NCBI RefSeq assembly: GCF_027943255.1
Contig: NC_072895.1
Coordinates: 78,928,001-78,992,000 of the forward strand
DNA from: Anastrepha obliqua
Lineage: Eukaryota > Arthropoda > Insecta > Diptera > Tephritidae
Direction of reading: 5' to 3'
DNA length: 64,000 bases
The notes under the pieces were generated by a model that saw only the letters and a program-made list of their open reading frames with translations, was not told where the DNA came from and did not search any database. A program made the translations under genes and the position numbers. Shown one piece after another: positions 46,197-58,090 of the stretch. Numbering within the stretch: the stretch's first letter is position 1; every line of letters starts with the position of its first letter.

Positions 46197-47461
46197 AAGC
46201 GTTTTTCAGTAAGAGCGCTTCAACTTTTTTTTTTAATAAAACACAAACGGTTTGACTTTTTTAACTACAATAATTTTTTTTTACATTTACATTTTGAGCA
46301 TACATTAACATTTTGAACATATACATTTAAGTATGAAATTCGATTTCTTTTGCATGACCACCGCGTGCAATTCCAGCAATTTCGCGTTCAATATTGGCTC
46401 TGAGCTCATAAATCGTCACCGGCTTGTTACTGTAGACCAATGACTTCACATAACTCCAAAGAAAATAGTCTAGAGGCGTCAAATCACACGAGTGCGGCGG
46501 CCATTCGACCGGTCCATTTCTGGAAATAATGCGCTCATCGAACTTACTCTTCAACAAATCAATTGTAGCGTGTGCTGTGTGGTTTGTGGCCTCGTCCTGT
46601 TCAAACCACATGTCGTCTAAGTCCATACCATTCAATTGCGGCCAAAAATAATCGTTTATCATGTCGCGGTATCGATTTCCATTCACAGTAACGTGGCGAT
46701 CGTTCTCGTCAACGAAAAAATATGGGCCAATTACGCCGCCGGCATGTAAACCGCACCAAACAGTGATTTTTTCGGGATGCAACGGTGCCTCATGAATCAC
46801 GTGTGGATTGCTTTCTGCCCAGTAACGCATATTTTGCTTGTTGACAAAGCCATTGAGCCAAAAGTGAGCTTCATCACTGAAGATGATTTTTTGGAAAAAA
46901 TCTGGACAATTTTCGAGTTGATCTTCAGCCCAATTTACGAATCGACGTCGCTTCAAATGGTCAAACGGCTTCAGTTCTTGTGTCAGCTTGATCTTTTACG
47001 GATGTAGGCCAAGATCTTTTCGCAAAATTCGCCACAATGACGACACAGAAAGGCCCAATTGTTGAGAACGTCGTGTGAGCGACACATTTGCGTCTTCTTG
47101 AACTGAAGCCCTGGCGGCAGTAATATTTTCAACACTTCGTGCACTTCTTGCTCTCACTGGCACCGGAACATTATGTAGCGAAAACGTAGATACAAATTTT
47201 TTCACTGGACGGTCGATTGTCGAACGGGATGGCTTGTTAAATGGACTGTAAAATGGCCGTAATGCTCTTAAAGTAGCAGCAACAGAACGATTATTTTCAT
47301 AAAAAATTTGTACGATTTGCAATCGTTGCTCAAGTGTGTAGCGTTCCATGATGAAATGTATGCTAATGAAGTTTACAAATGACAAGCGAAAAATAAAAAA
47401 TATTGCGTCTTTCGCTCTCCCTATCGGAAAAAAGTTGAAGCGCACCTATTGAAAAACGCAT
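46197..47461 (-). mobile_element. Nearly complete DD41D mariner, 1265 bp
   Basis: Inverted termini begin AAGCGTTTTTCAGTAAGAGC on the left and, read inverted on the right, ATGCGTTTTTCAATAGGTGC. Both run on through GCGCTTCAACTTTTTT, about 40 bp in total. TA flanks both ends (46195-46196, 47462-47463). The element carries one transposase gene on the minus strand. Size, TIR length and TA target all fit mariners of the rosa type. Confidence 0.92.
46327..47349 (-). pseudogene. DD41D mariner transposase with one in-frame stop
   Basis: A frame of 340 codons from ATG at 47349 to its stop at 46327, with no frameshift and a single internal TAA (46998-46996, codon 118). N-terminal DNA-binding half: MERYTLEQRLQIVQIFYEN, STIDRPVKKF, then SLTRRSQQLGLSVSSLWRIL (second helix-turn-helix) and RKDLGLHP just before the stop. 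Catalytic core: IIFSDEAHFWLNGFVNKQN (D159), HPEKITVWCGLHAGGVIGPY, NGNRYRDMI, MWFEQDEATNHTAHA (D252), DLTPLDYFLW (D294). The 41 residues between D252 and D294 give DD41D. Gly is replaced by Glu after D252, so activity is doubtful even apart from the stop. C-terminus GGHAKEIEFHT. Confidence 0.92.
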
Positions 47462-47463
47462 TA

Positions 47464-49969
47464 CTTCAAGTTGATGTTAGAAAGTGTAATTTTTTATAAT
47501 GGGAAGCGGCCTTAATTTCTGCATTACAATATTCTTTTGAAAAATATTATTTTTGTTCGGGAAAAAATGTGAAATAAATTGTAAAAAGATTTTGGGTAAG
47601 GATTCTGTGTATTAAAATTCTGTATGTATATTTATTTCGCCCCAATCCTGTATTTTTTTAAAGTAGTTCAAAGAAAAAAATGTATGTTGTGCTTTCAATG
47701 AAAAAATGAGTATTTAGTAAAGACTCAAGACTAGTGAAAACATTTGGAAATTACATACATACACTTGCGGGCAAAATAATAGAATCGCTATATTTTGAAT
47801 AGTTTCTGACTACATTTATTTCATTTTTTTTTTAATTTACATTATTTTTCTCTAAAAATATAGCTCATTTTACAACAAATATCAAATTCAAAGTTTCAAA
47901 CTTTGTAGAAGATCTATAAAAAATCGCGAAAGTTGATCAATTTTAGCATAATAAAGTTCGAGTTCTCGACCGCATCTTACTTTCGGATAATCCAAGTGTC
48001 TCCTCATTTGTTGCGCCACTGTCCAAGCTCCTGCGACCTACAATAGGGTGAGTGTGGTGACAGACTTATGAAGTATGATTTTTGTTCGTCAGCTCCATTG
48101 ACTTTGCTTCTAAATATGATATAATAAAACATTAAATTTCATTTCAACTATTAGCGCCTGAAGCGCATGAAGTCTCCGGTTCGAAGTATTCTCCACAATA
48201 ACAGTAGTTTCATAAATTTTAATCATATTTTAGCACAAATTCACTTAATTGGTAACGTGTAAAAAAAATAATCAAAAATGCCATTCAAACTCACAATCAA
48301 ACAGCAAAAAAGAGACTCGCTCGTATGGATACACTTTCACCTTCGCTTTATGCGGTGCGTCACTGGCAACGTGTTCATAATTTACGATAACACAAACAGC
48401 AACAACACTCACATACATACCAAAAAGTCGCTTTATCGGAGAGTATGTTTCTCAACTCTTTCTTTCAGTTACTTACAGATAATTTGAATCAAAGATGGAA
48501 ATGAAAAAATCGAAGAGGAAGAAGGGCGGGAGTAGGCAATGAAAAGGGAAAATGTGCTAAATGTATTTAATGGTATGAAATACTAAATATAACTGACTGC
48601 AGTTACAGCAAACAGTGATAAAGTCGTTAGGCTACTTAGTGCTATAAAAGCAACAACAGAGCTCTGATGGGGGAAGAGGCGAAGAAGAAAATGAAGTTTT
48701 CATGTTGGTGTTAAGCGTTAAGCCAGACTCAGACAAGTCGTTGTTGTGGCTATTGAATGTAACAAATTGGTGTCCGATTACACAAGGAGAATTTTTATTA
48801 GCTTTTGTATATTACATCGGATGTTGCCGTAAATCATAGTAAAGTTATGAAATTTACATAGGAAAGTAATTACCAAGACCATGATTAAGTGGAAAAATAA
48901 AACGAAATGAAAATGAAAGTTTTTGATGCGATAAGCGTTGAAAGAATTTTGGTGTTATGTGGAGACATAGCGAGACACAGCGTGCGCATGTTTGTGCTCC
49001 GTGCATTTCTAAATGTGGGAAAGAAGCAAAAAATTCGTTGAGAAAAAAGGTGCCACAAAAAATGGCGGGTGGTGTACACAAGTGAAAGGCAATTGGAAGG
49101 TATTTATGTAGAAATTATACAAACATGATCTGAGAAGGTGCTAATTTTGCGAAAATTAGCTAAAATATGCATAGTTATGCTAAAAAATAAAAACGATTTC
49201 TAAAAATGAGTATTTTTAGTATTGCTATCTATTTGCCATTAAATGACTTGTAAGGACGGATCTTTTTAGAAGGTAATAATGGCAGTTGGACGAATTGTAC
49301 AAAGAACTTATAGTGGGTTTTATTTTAATACATGGTAGACCCGTGTAACACTTCTGTAACAAACCTTAAAAAATCCCTCAAGAAAACTTTCTAAGTAATT
49401 CTTTTTTAAAGTAATAAAATATTTTAGTTATTTTATACAAAATTAGCATTTCTATGACACACTATTGGTCGAATTAGTGTGCAGATCGCCAATAGGCGCA
49501 AGTTTGAGAATGCGCAATTAAATGTAAATGTGCAATGTGTATTGTGATAATATTTTGTGTGGTGTATTATTATGCTACAATTAATAAAATCATTGTTTTA
49601 ATGCTTTTCAATCCTCATAACATTTGATGTTTTAACTCATTTTGACGGTAATGCCACAGCAAAATATGAGTTATATTACAAAATAATTAATTATTTTTTC
49701 AGCAAATGCAATTATTTTTTATATCCCAGATCAATCCTTTCTCATTTTTACAATTTTGGATTCCAAGGGGTTAAAATTTATAAACCTTTGTCGAAACTAT
49801 CGCAGAGTTGCAGAGAATGTTACACGGAAGTTCCGGTTTTTTAATAAAAATCGCATAAAGTGTAGAGTTGTGCCTGTATTTCAAATACATATATATAAAT
49901 TCAAAACAGTCACACAGAAAAGAACTTCAAATACCAATAAAAAAAAATACAAGCATATGTACATATATA
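47464..49969. other. No gene recognised
   Basis: About 2.5 kb. Frames at 48278-48487 and 49756-50016 have no motif. A purine-rich segment (48490-48700) contains GAAGAAGAAAATGAAG. Nothing else could be supported. Confidence 0.4.
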
Positions 49970-50200
49970 TTAGTTGTTTGGCCAAGCTCTTCTCCGATTT
50001 GTGGTGTGCGTCTTGATGTTTTCCATCAATAGAACAGTTTTTCCATGGCAGAAATAAATCGAAAGTTTGCCATTGCTTGTCGAGGGGTGGCCGCTTTTAG
50101 AAACAACTTTTTTGTGCTTTGGTGTTTCATGGCCATAGTGAGTTTCGATATCGGACGCTACCAAAAGGTAGTGACGCATAAAGCCATTAGAAATATCTAT
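49970..50200 (-). repeat. tRNA-Ser-like SINE, copy S6 (highly diverged)
   Basis: Minus-strand, recognisable by TTTGGCCAAGCTCTTCTCCG, TTTGTGGTGTGCGTCTTGAT, TTGCCATTGCTTGTCGAGGG and the residual head near 50150-50190. The middle is shortened and the B box is no longer legible. Older than the other copies. Confidence 0.75.
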
Positions 50201-50944
50201 TAAAGAAAAAAACTTTGTATTTAAAATTGATAAGACATTATAAAAATGATCATAAATTCCATTCTCTGACCACAAATGAATTTGGACTGTACAAAGAAAA
50301 ACTTACGCAAAAACTATTTTCATACATATGCGCGTTTGTATACATTTTGTAAATGACGAAGAAAATGAGTTGATAAGAAAATGCGAGATTTTTATTTTAT
50401 GAGCACATTCACCTTTGCGCATAGTCGCGCACACGCACAATAAAGTAACAGTAAAACATTCGAGAGCAAATGCCAAGTTGAACGGCAGCGAATAGCCTGT
50501 ACATTAACTCATATGTATGTATGTCAATATTCACCATCAATGAGCAGTATAAATATTCAATTCCCAAGTAAATCCAATATAAGAAATGAATTAATCTTTC
50601 ATCACTTTAATTAATAGTTTACAGTTTTATTTATAATTAATCGGCTCAAGGTAATCACGGAAGTAGACAAATTATATTTTTAATGAACCAAATCTGAAAT
50701 AGTGGTTGATATTTATTTCCTCCTAGTTTAAAATGGAATATTATAAATTCGTCATTATCGCATTATAAAATTAATGGATATTCAAATGAAAAAAGGAATA
50801 AATTATATTCGTATATGTATGCCTGCTAAGCATTCTTTTTCGCCTGTAAATAAAATCATAAAATCAGCTGTTTGGCGATGTCAGTTTAATAAAGTGAGAC
50901 AATTTTAATCATAGGTATGTTGTATAGCTGATTTCTAGGCGAAA
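50201..50944. other. No gene recognised
   Basis: AT-rich spacer. No coding sequence or RNA gene seen. Confidence 0.4.
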
Positions 50945-52270
50945 GAAAAACATACAGGATTACCAGGACAATCTACAATAAGAGTAATCCAAACTGTTAT
51001 AAACAGTGTAGGAGCAGCCCAACAGGGCAGTATTCAATCCAGAAGCATAGTCCTCCTTGCTACTTTAGATGTAAGGAACGCTTTCAATAGCGTAAGATGG
51101 GCGGACATAATAAGGAATTACTTACGAGACCGCAAACTCGTTTAGCAAAGCGCAGAGGGTTCTCGTTGTATATACGTCACATCCGGAACGGCACAATGAT
51201 CAATTATCGGCCCGACTTGTGGAACATTAGTTATGACGAGATACTCAATATAGAAGTGCCCGATAGTACCTTTCTAATCGGATACACAGACGACATCGCA
51301 GCCTTGAAGAAGCTCGTGGAAAACTTAACCAAGTAATGATACGAACACAAATATGGCTAGATTCACGTGGCCTCAAATTAGTCATTGAGAAAACGGAGCT
51401 AATACTTCTAACTAAAAAGCACAGCCCGTTAGAAGTTAGCATGCAAATATGCTCAAATACGCTGACCACAAAAAAGGTTTTAAAGTACCTAGGCATAACA
51501 GAAAGCCGCTAAGATGGCATCCCTACTCAGTAGATGATGGTAAACATAGGAGGTCCAACCCAAACGAAGCGGGAAATAATGATGGCTACCACGCTCTCCG
51601 TTCTCTTTTACGCTCTTAGCTCTTACATTGTTGCAACGAGACTGGTGCCCACCTATCGCACAGTATCAGGGCCAGCGGTTCAATACCGATAGACTACTAG
51701 CTTTTGAGAGGAAAAAGATATGGGCATTAAAGAAAGAGGGAATGGAAGAAACAAAACTGCAGTGCCCGAAATAAGGGATGGAGCTCTAAAGCTATGGCAA
51801 GACAGCTGGATTAACGAAACACGCGGCATATGGGCGGCTAGGCTAATAAAAGACGTCACCACATGATACAGCAGGAACTTTGGTGAGGTCAATTTTTATA
51901 CAACCAAATGCTTTCGGGGAACGGGTATTTCCAGAAATACTTGTTCAAAATAAGGAAAAGTGAACACCCCACAGGCATATACGGGGATGCTACCGAAGAT
52001 TACGCTGAGCACAAATTCTTCCAATGCATACGTTGGGAAAAAGAACGTCGAACGTTCCAGTTGGCCACATAACCCCTGAAAATGTAATGCTAAGCAGCAA
52101 GGAAACGTGGGAGATCATCAGTGGTTTCGCGGGAAAAATTCTCCTGATGAAAAAGCAGGACCTGGACGTAGGCAGGTAGGAAGATGGAACGCTATTCTGA
52201 AGTGCGAGGTGGAATTTTTTACTCTCCGGACATACCATTGCTGCAACCAGAGCTATGATGATGCATCAGG
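50945..52270 (+). mobile_element. R1-clade LINE, reverse transcriptase to C-terminus, decayed
   Basis: A plus-strand remnant in several phases. The RT fingers and palm read GQSTIRVIQTVINSVGAAQQ, then LATLDVRNAFNSVRWADII (catalytic Asp of motif A), YVTSGTAQ, SIIGP and FLIGYTDDIAALKKL (YADD-type motif with T for A). Next come WLDSRGLKL, EKTELILLTKK and VLKYLGI. The C-terminal part includes YRTVSGPAVQYR near 51660 and a zinc-knuckle-like region (FFQCIRWEKERRTFQLA near 52015-52070). The motif set matches R1-type elements, without an RNase H domain. Stops and shifts abound. Confidence 0.85.
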
Positions 52271-54696
52271 CATTTTAAACTGGCTCATCCAGCAAAAAAA
52301 AGTTAAATCATAAGTATGTACTGCAAAATGTTGCTATGAAAATTAGAGATCACATATTTGTGTACGAGTATATACAATACCATAACTTGTTCGATCTTTA
52401 TTAAACTGAATCATTTTTATAAGAATTTCTTATTTGTCAATATGATTGAATTAATAGAAATAGTAGATTTAAATACTCCTTCGGTTAGTTATGACCTCAT
52501 TCAACTAAACTTATCTTAACTTAAATAAATTTAATTTAACTTATGAAATTGGAAATCATTACTCAACAAGTCAATCATTTATTTTTATCATCACATTTTT
52601 TCATCTGTTTGTTACATCTGTTCAACAGTTATTTAAAAGAAAATTTCTATTTGAAGAATTATACAATCGAAGGTAGAGCAAGGCCGCTTCTCTCACGGCT
52701 CGCAATTCACATACGCCAAAACTTCAAAATCTAAAAAAGTTAAGTATTAACTAACCGCTAACATAGAGTTCCCTAAGTATAACAGCTTTGGCTAAATGTT
52801 AAGTTAAGTTAAGTTACTTAAATTAAATCTAAACTAGCTGAGCTCTTAATAAGCACCATTTGAAAAAAAAAACACTAGACCTTCCTTGGCAATAAAGATA
52901 ACAACGAGTTCAGGCGCATTGTTTCAAATACCTTTGAAAAATTCCTCAATTCAATTGATGTATGGGCTTGTTAGTATGTCTAAATAATAGTTTGGGAACT
53001 ACCATATGAATGTGCTTACGTACATGTTTCAGTGCTTCTATTCAGACTTGTACCTATAAACAAAAGATGAAATGCAAGCTACTGGGTTTTAAATTAGAAT
53101 CGGTGACAATGCCAAAAGTGTACAAAACGGTAAATAAATGGGTACATACATATAAAGGGTGCTTTCTTAGAGGCGGTTACTATAAATTGAAATTTGCAAA
53201 ATTGGTTTTAGTGAAAGCTGTTTTGAATGTTTTAGTGGACTTGGCAATTCGTCATGAATTGACCCCCACGGAGCAACATTTGAGCGATGAAATGTTAAGT
53301 GAGATAGATATTTTAGACATTGACCTATATTACATTTTTGTGAAAATAGATTTATTTGTATACATTTAAGAAGTAAACTAGATAAATATTTAAATTTAAA
53401 ATTAACTTTTATTTAAACCCTTGTATAACATTTTTTAAAGTGAAATATCGTGGGTTATTTTAACATTTCTCTATATTTATTTTAGTTTGATAGAATGAAA
53501 ACCACTTTAATAAAAAATTATGAAAAAAAGTTTACCCCAAAAAAAACTTTTTTAATTACATACATATATCTTAAAAAGCTAAAATGTTCAATGGATAAAA
53601 AAAATCAAAGATATTTCACATAACAAATTTCAAAATATTTTCAGCTTACTTTTTGTTACACGAGTATTGAAGCAAATTGTTTGTTTCATTGTTCAAATCA
53701 TTGAGTACTCGGAAGCTAGTATTTGATGTGTACTGCGAAAAACGTGTGAAAATTGGTCCTCCAGATTACCAAATGCTCGAAATATTATTCAAACATTAAT
53801 GCCATAAAATTATTTGACAAATCGAGCCGATTCCGTGGGTATTAAAAAAATGTATCTGTGTTTTATTTTCATTTAAGCTTAAGCTTCTCTAAAAGTACCC
53901 CTTATACGAGTACATATGTATATAATTATTTACCTAGGCGTATAAATATCTATTGAATGCCGTAGGTATTTACATAAATTGTGCATTAATGAAAGACAAA
54001 ACAAAAAATTTCTTTGAGTGAATATGTAATTATGTAAATTAACGAATATGGAGCAAATCGGGTTCACTGGTCAACAGAAATTGGAATTGTTAAACCTTAA
54101 AAGATAATGTAATATTTTTATAGCGCTACAGTCAAGCCCATTTTTGGATAATGCGTGCGTGGAGTAGGAAAATTGCCGACAATCGTCACGAGGCTTTTGT
54201 GATCCTTTTACCTATTGACAAAGTCAGGGATGGGTGTTGTTTGTATACTGGAAATTAAATCAAATCTGCAGCAGGTGGCCTATGAATTGTACTTTTCCTA
54301 AAAATGCTTCATAATGCAGGTCTTTTCCGATAAACAAATTAAGATTAACGATTTGGAAGCTAACATTTGAGGCTTTATACAAAAATTTGATCGGATGGTT
54401 TTTGTATGACGTTGGAAGCTAATAAGGAAAAATATTGAAACCGATTCATCGATTTTTTATGTGCTCTTTGAAAAAAGTTTTATACCTAAATTTTTAAATT
54501 TTAATAATGAGCTGAAGTCGAATGGATTTTGTTAATGGAATGACAAAATCAAGGTTATATACACATTCTTATTTGACCATTATATGCACTCTTCTTCACT
54601 CACTCTAATTTAGTGGTGTTATGGGCCTTTCCAAGAGCTACCAATCAAACTAGGCAGCCATATGCCAAATTTGGTAGAACCACTAAGTTGTACATC
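52271..54696. other. No gene recognised
   Basis: About 2.4 kb. The longest frame (53010-53369, 119 codons, containing MPKVYKTVNKWVHTYKG) shows no domain I recognise, and its context gives no splice or promoter support. A TTAAGTTAAGTTAAG repeat lies near 52800-52815. Confidence 0.4.
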
Positions 54697-55012
54697 CACG
54701 TGGCCAAATGAGTTGGTGCCTGACTACCATTCGGAATTCACAGAGAGAACGTTGGTTCGAATCTCGGTGAAACACCAAATTTAAGAATAACATTTTTCTA
54801 ATAGCGGTCGCCCCTCGGCAGGCAATGGCAAACCTCCGAGTGTATTACTTCCATGAAAAAGCTCTTCATAAAAAATATCTGCCGTTCGGAGTCGGCTTGA
54901 AATTGTAGGTCCCTCCATTTGTGGAACCACATCAAGACGCACACCACAAATAGGAGGAGGTGCTCGGCCAAACACCCAAAAAGGTTGTACGCGCCAATTA
55001 TCTATATATAAA
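54697..55012 (+). repeat. tRNA-Ser-like SINE, copy S7
   Basis: Nearly full length. The head is slightly changed (GTGGCCAAATGAGTTGGTGC), B box GGTTCGAATCTCGG, body complete, tail GCTCGGCCAAACACCCAAA then TACGCGCCAATTA. No clear target duplication. Confidence 0.9.
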
Positions 55013-55300
55013 TTTATATTCTGCATAACATTCTTGGATAAAGACGATGCTAGAAATATTCACATTCGTAGCAGCGGTGACAGCTTCGCCTGCTATATTA
55101 TGCTGAACAAAATACGCAAGTATTCATTAATAATTTTTTCTTATTTGCATTTATGCAAAACGACTATAACAAAAATGGCTATAAAAAGAAGTCAAACTTC
55201 CAAATAAACATCGACTACATCAAAAACAGATCTAGCAATATGTGAAAACGCTTGCCTTGCTACTCTTGTAGAACAAACGTTCTACTGTTTCCGTGGTCAA
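55013..55300. other. No gene recognised
   Basis: May contain the 3' terminus of the mariner at 55301, but I did not find a TIR. Confidence 0.35.
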
Positions 55301-56230
55301 CTATGTATGTACATTAGGATGGAGTATGACTTGATTGCATATGCGACACCTGATGAGAAAATTGTTCATTGCGCACTGAAGGGTTGAAGTCGGGATCGCC
55401 TCAATTATTGTTGTGATGGACTGCTTCAATTCAGTCAAATTACTTGGTTTTGCTTTATACACCTCTTGTTTGAGATAACCCCATAAAAAAAAATCTGGTG
55501 CAGTGAGGTCAGGTGACCTTGGGGGCCAGCGGAAAGTGGAATTTCTGGATATCAATTTATTTCTAAATTTTCGTTGGAGCTGCTCCATAACCGGTCTGGC
55601 TATATGTGCAGTTGCTCCATCTTGCTGGAACCAAATGCTGTTAAAAGGGATACGTCTTCGCCGCAGTTCTGGATAAAAAAACTCCTTCAACATGTTTAAA
55701 TAACGGTCCCCATTTACAGTCGCTGTTACACCGTTTTCTTCGAAGAAGTATGGCCCGACAATGCACCTTGATGAAACTGCGCACCACACTGTGACTCGTT
55801 CTGGGTGCAGTTCCATCTCATGGAGTATTTGCGGATTTGATTGACTCCATATACGGCAATTTTGCTTGTTTACATTGCCGTTTAGATCAAAATGGGCCTC
55901 ATCAGACATAAACAAGCAATTTATGAAGTTGTTGTCTTCTTCGGCCATTTCAATAATTTTTTGGCAAAATTCCAGGCGAATAGGCAAATCCAGAGGGTTT
56001 AATTTGCTTGTGATTTGAACTTTGTACGGAAACAAGTTTAAGTCATCATGAACTATCCGCTGCAATGACCGTCTGCTAACTCCAATTTGCGCCGACAAGT
56101 TACGAGTCGAAACTCTTGGATTTGCCTGAATTGACGATGCTACAGCCGCGATTGTGGCTTCGACCCGAACATGGGGATCTCGATGGTACGGTCTGCGTGC
56201 GATGCTTCCAGATTCAGCAAACATGTTCAC
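55301..56230 (-). pseudogene. DD41D mariner transposase, open but N-terminally truncated
   Basis: About 309 uninterrupted transposase codons from the junction at 56231 to the stop at 55301. The frame retains ESGSIARRPYHRDPHVR, SAQIGVSRRSLQRIVHDDLN (second helix-turn-helix), CLFMSDEAHFDLNGNVNKQN (first Asp), RVTVWCAVSSRCIVGPYFFE, SIWFQQDGATAHIARPVM (second Asp) and PRSPDLTAPDFFLWGYLKQE (third Asp); the last two are 41 residues apart. All catalytic residues are therefore intact. The first helix-turn-helix is missing. The frame upstream runs into the inverted repeat of the neighbouring mariner derivative (56233), which supplies nine unrelated N-terminal residues. Distinct subfamily from the 46327 transposase. 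Confidence 0.9.
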
Positions 56231-56232
56231 CA

Positions 56233-56985
56233 GGACTGTTATAAGCTTACATGGCAAATTTCAGCGTGATATGTCACATAGTTTGTTTTCTGTGCTACTG
56301 TAAACAAGTCAAGCTCGAGTGTGTTCTTCGAATTTAACGATGGAAATTCAAAGAATTTGTTTGAAATTTTGTTATTCCAACAAAATTTCGGCTTCAGACG
56401 CCTTAAAAATGTTGCAGGCAACCTATGGGGACTCTGCTCTATAGCGTGCACGTGTTTTCCAGTGGTACCAATCGTTCAAAGAGTTCCGTACATCGGTTGA
56501 AAACTTGCCTCATGAACGTCGTCCAGCAACATCAGTAAACGACGAAAACATCGGAAAAGTAAAGGAAATTGTGCTTGAAAATCGCACAAATCGCAAAATC
56601 GGTTAACGCTGAATATTATTTAGACGTTTTAAAGCGTTTGCGCGAGAACATTCGTCTTAAAAGGAAGGAATTGTGGGACAACAAGTAATGGTTCTTGCAT
56701 CACGATAATGCACCAGCTCACACATCACGTCTTGTTCGCGATTATTTCAACAAACATAATGTTAATATCGTTCCGCAAGCACCGTATTCGCCTGATATGG
56801 CTCCATGTAACTTTTTCCTGTTTCCCAAGCTCAAGTTGCCGCTCCGTGGAAAACATTTTCAGACAATTGAAGTCATAAAAGAGAATTCGAAGAACACACT
56901 CGAGCTTGACTTGTTTACAGTAGCACAGAAAACAAACTATGTGACATATCACGCTGAAATTTGCCATGTAAGCTTATAACAGTCC
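56233..56985 (+). mobile_element. DD34D-type mariner derivative with perfect 102-bp inverted repeats
   Basis: Arms 56233-56334 and 56884-56985 are perfect inverted repeats starting GGACTGTTATAAGCTTACAT and ending at CGAATT. A TA follows the right arm (56986-56987); the left flank has CA. Between the arms, a frame from ATG 56340 reads MEIQRICLKFCYSNKISASD, ALKMLQATYGDSAL then a stop, and ARVFQWYQSFKEFRTSVENL: a mariner N-terminal domain. After a large deletion it reads HHDNAPAHTSRLVRDYF (second Asp) and YSPDMAPCNFFLF, where the third Asp at spacing 34 is Asn. The transposase is dead, while the arms are identical. Confidence 0.88.
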
Positions 56986-57061
56986 TACCAAAAAACAAAA
57001 AATTTATTTTTGCCATATGTCATCCGTTTTATTGATACCGTCTCGTTCATATTTGAGTAGA
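56986..57061. other. Junction sequence between mariner derivative and RTE fragment
   Basis: No feature recognised. I looked here for the missing N-terminus of the 55301 transposase and did not find it. Confidence 0.35.
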
Positions 57062-58090
57062 AGGTATTGTGTGAAAGGCCGTCAACCAACTGATTGGACC
57101 TTATCAGTGTGGCTTTAGACCTGGAAAGTCTACCATCGACCAAATATACACAATACGCCAAATCTTGGAAAAGACCCATGAAAGGAGAATCGACACACTC
57201 CCTCTTTTCGTCGACTTCAAAGCTGCATTCGACAGTACGGAAAGGAGTTACTTGTATGCCGCGATGTCTTAATTTGGTATCCCCGCAAAACTAATACGGC
57301 TATGTAAGATGACGTTGCTCAACACCAGCAGCGTCGTCAGAATTGGGAAGGATCTCTCCGAGCCGTTTGATACCAAACGAGGTTTCAGACAGGGTGACTC
57401 GCTGTCGGATGAGTTCTTTAACCTGATGTTGGAGAGTATCGTACGAGCCGCAGAAGAGCGTACAATTGTTGGCGTATGCCGATGATATTGACATCATCGG
57501 CCTTAACAACCGCGCTGTTAGTTCTGCCTTCTTCAAGCTCGATAAAGAGGCAAAGCGAATGGGTCCGGTAGTGAATGAGGACAAAACGAAGTACCTCCTG
57601 TCATCAAACAAACAGTCAGCGCACTCGCGTACCGGCACCCACGTCACTGTTGACAGTTATAATTTCGAGGTTGTAAAAGACTTCGTGTATTTAGGAACCA
57701 GCATTAATACCGACGTAGAATATCTCTTGCCAACAAGTGCTACTTTGGACTATGTAAAGTCCACTCTCGACTAACGAAAATACCAGTCTACAAGACTCCG
57801 GGCATGATCGTCCTTAAATATGGCGCAGAAGCGTGAACGGTGACAACATCCGATGAGGCGTGCCCTAGAGAAAGATTCTGCGTAAGATTTTTTAGTCTTT
57901 GCACATTGGGTCAATGGTACCAGCTGGTGATAGCAGAGGAAGAGGAGGCCTCCTTCGCGTTGAAAAGATCAAGTGGAGAAGGACTTAGCTTCACTTGGTG
58001 TGCCCAACGAAGAAGAAACGACTGGCGCCCTTTGTTTAACTCGGCCACAATCGCGTAAGCGGTTATCGCGCCAATTAAGAAGAAGATGGA
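57062..58090 (+). mobile_element. RTE-type LINE fragment 1 with (AAG)n tail
   Basis: A plus-strand RT fragment: NQLIGPYQCGFRPGKSTIDQ, LPLFVDFKAAFDSTERSYLY (motif A Asp), FGIPAKLIRLCK, FDTKRGFRQGDSLSDEFFNL and QLLAYADDIDIIGLNNRAVS (catalytic YADD, near 57468-57480). It continues EAKRMGPVVNEDKTKYLLSS, then HVTVDSYNFEVVKDFVYLGT. A large deletion then joins to ERKILRKIF-like codons near 57865. The 3' end reads ACTCGGCCACAATCGCG, then CGGTTATCGCGCCAATTA and AAGAAGAAG (58045-58085). Stops and shifts make it dead. Motifs match RTE-type insect LINEs. Confidence 0.87.

Noticed and set aside
53010..53369. 119-codon frame
   Set aside because: Not recognised, no splice or promoter support, and within the range expected by chance in a window of this size. 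Left as an observation only.
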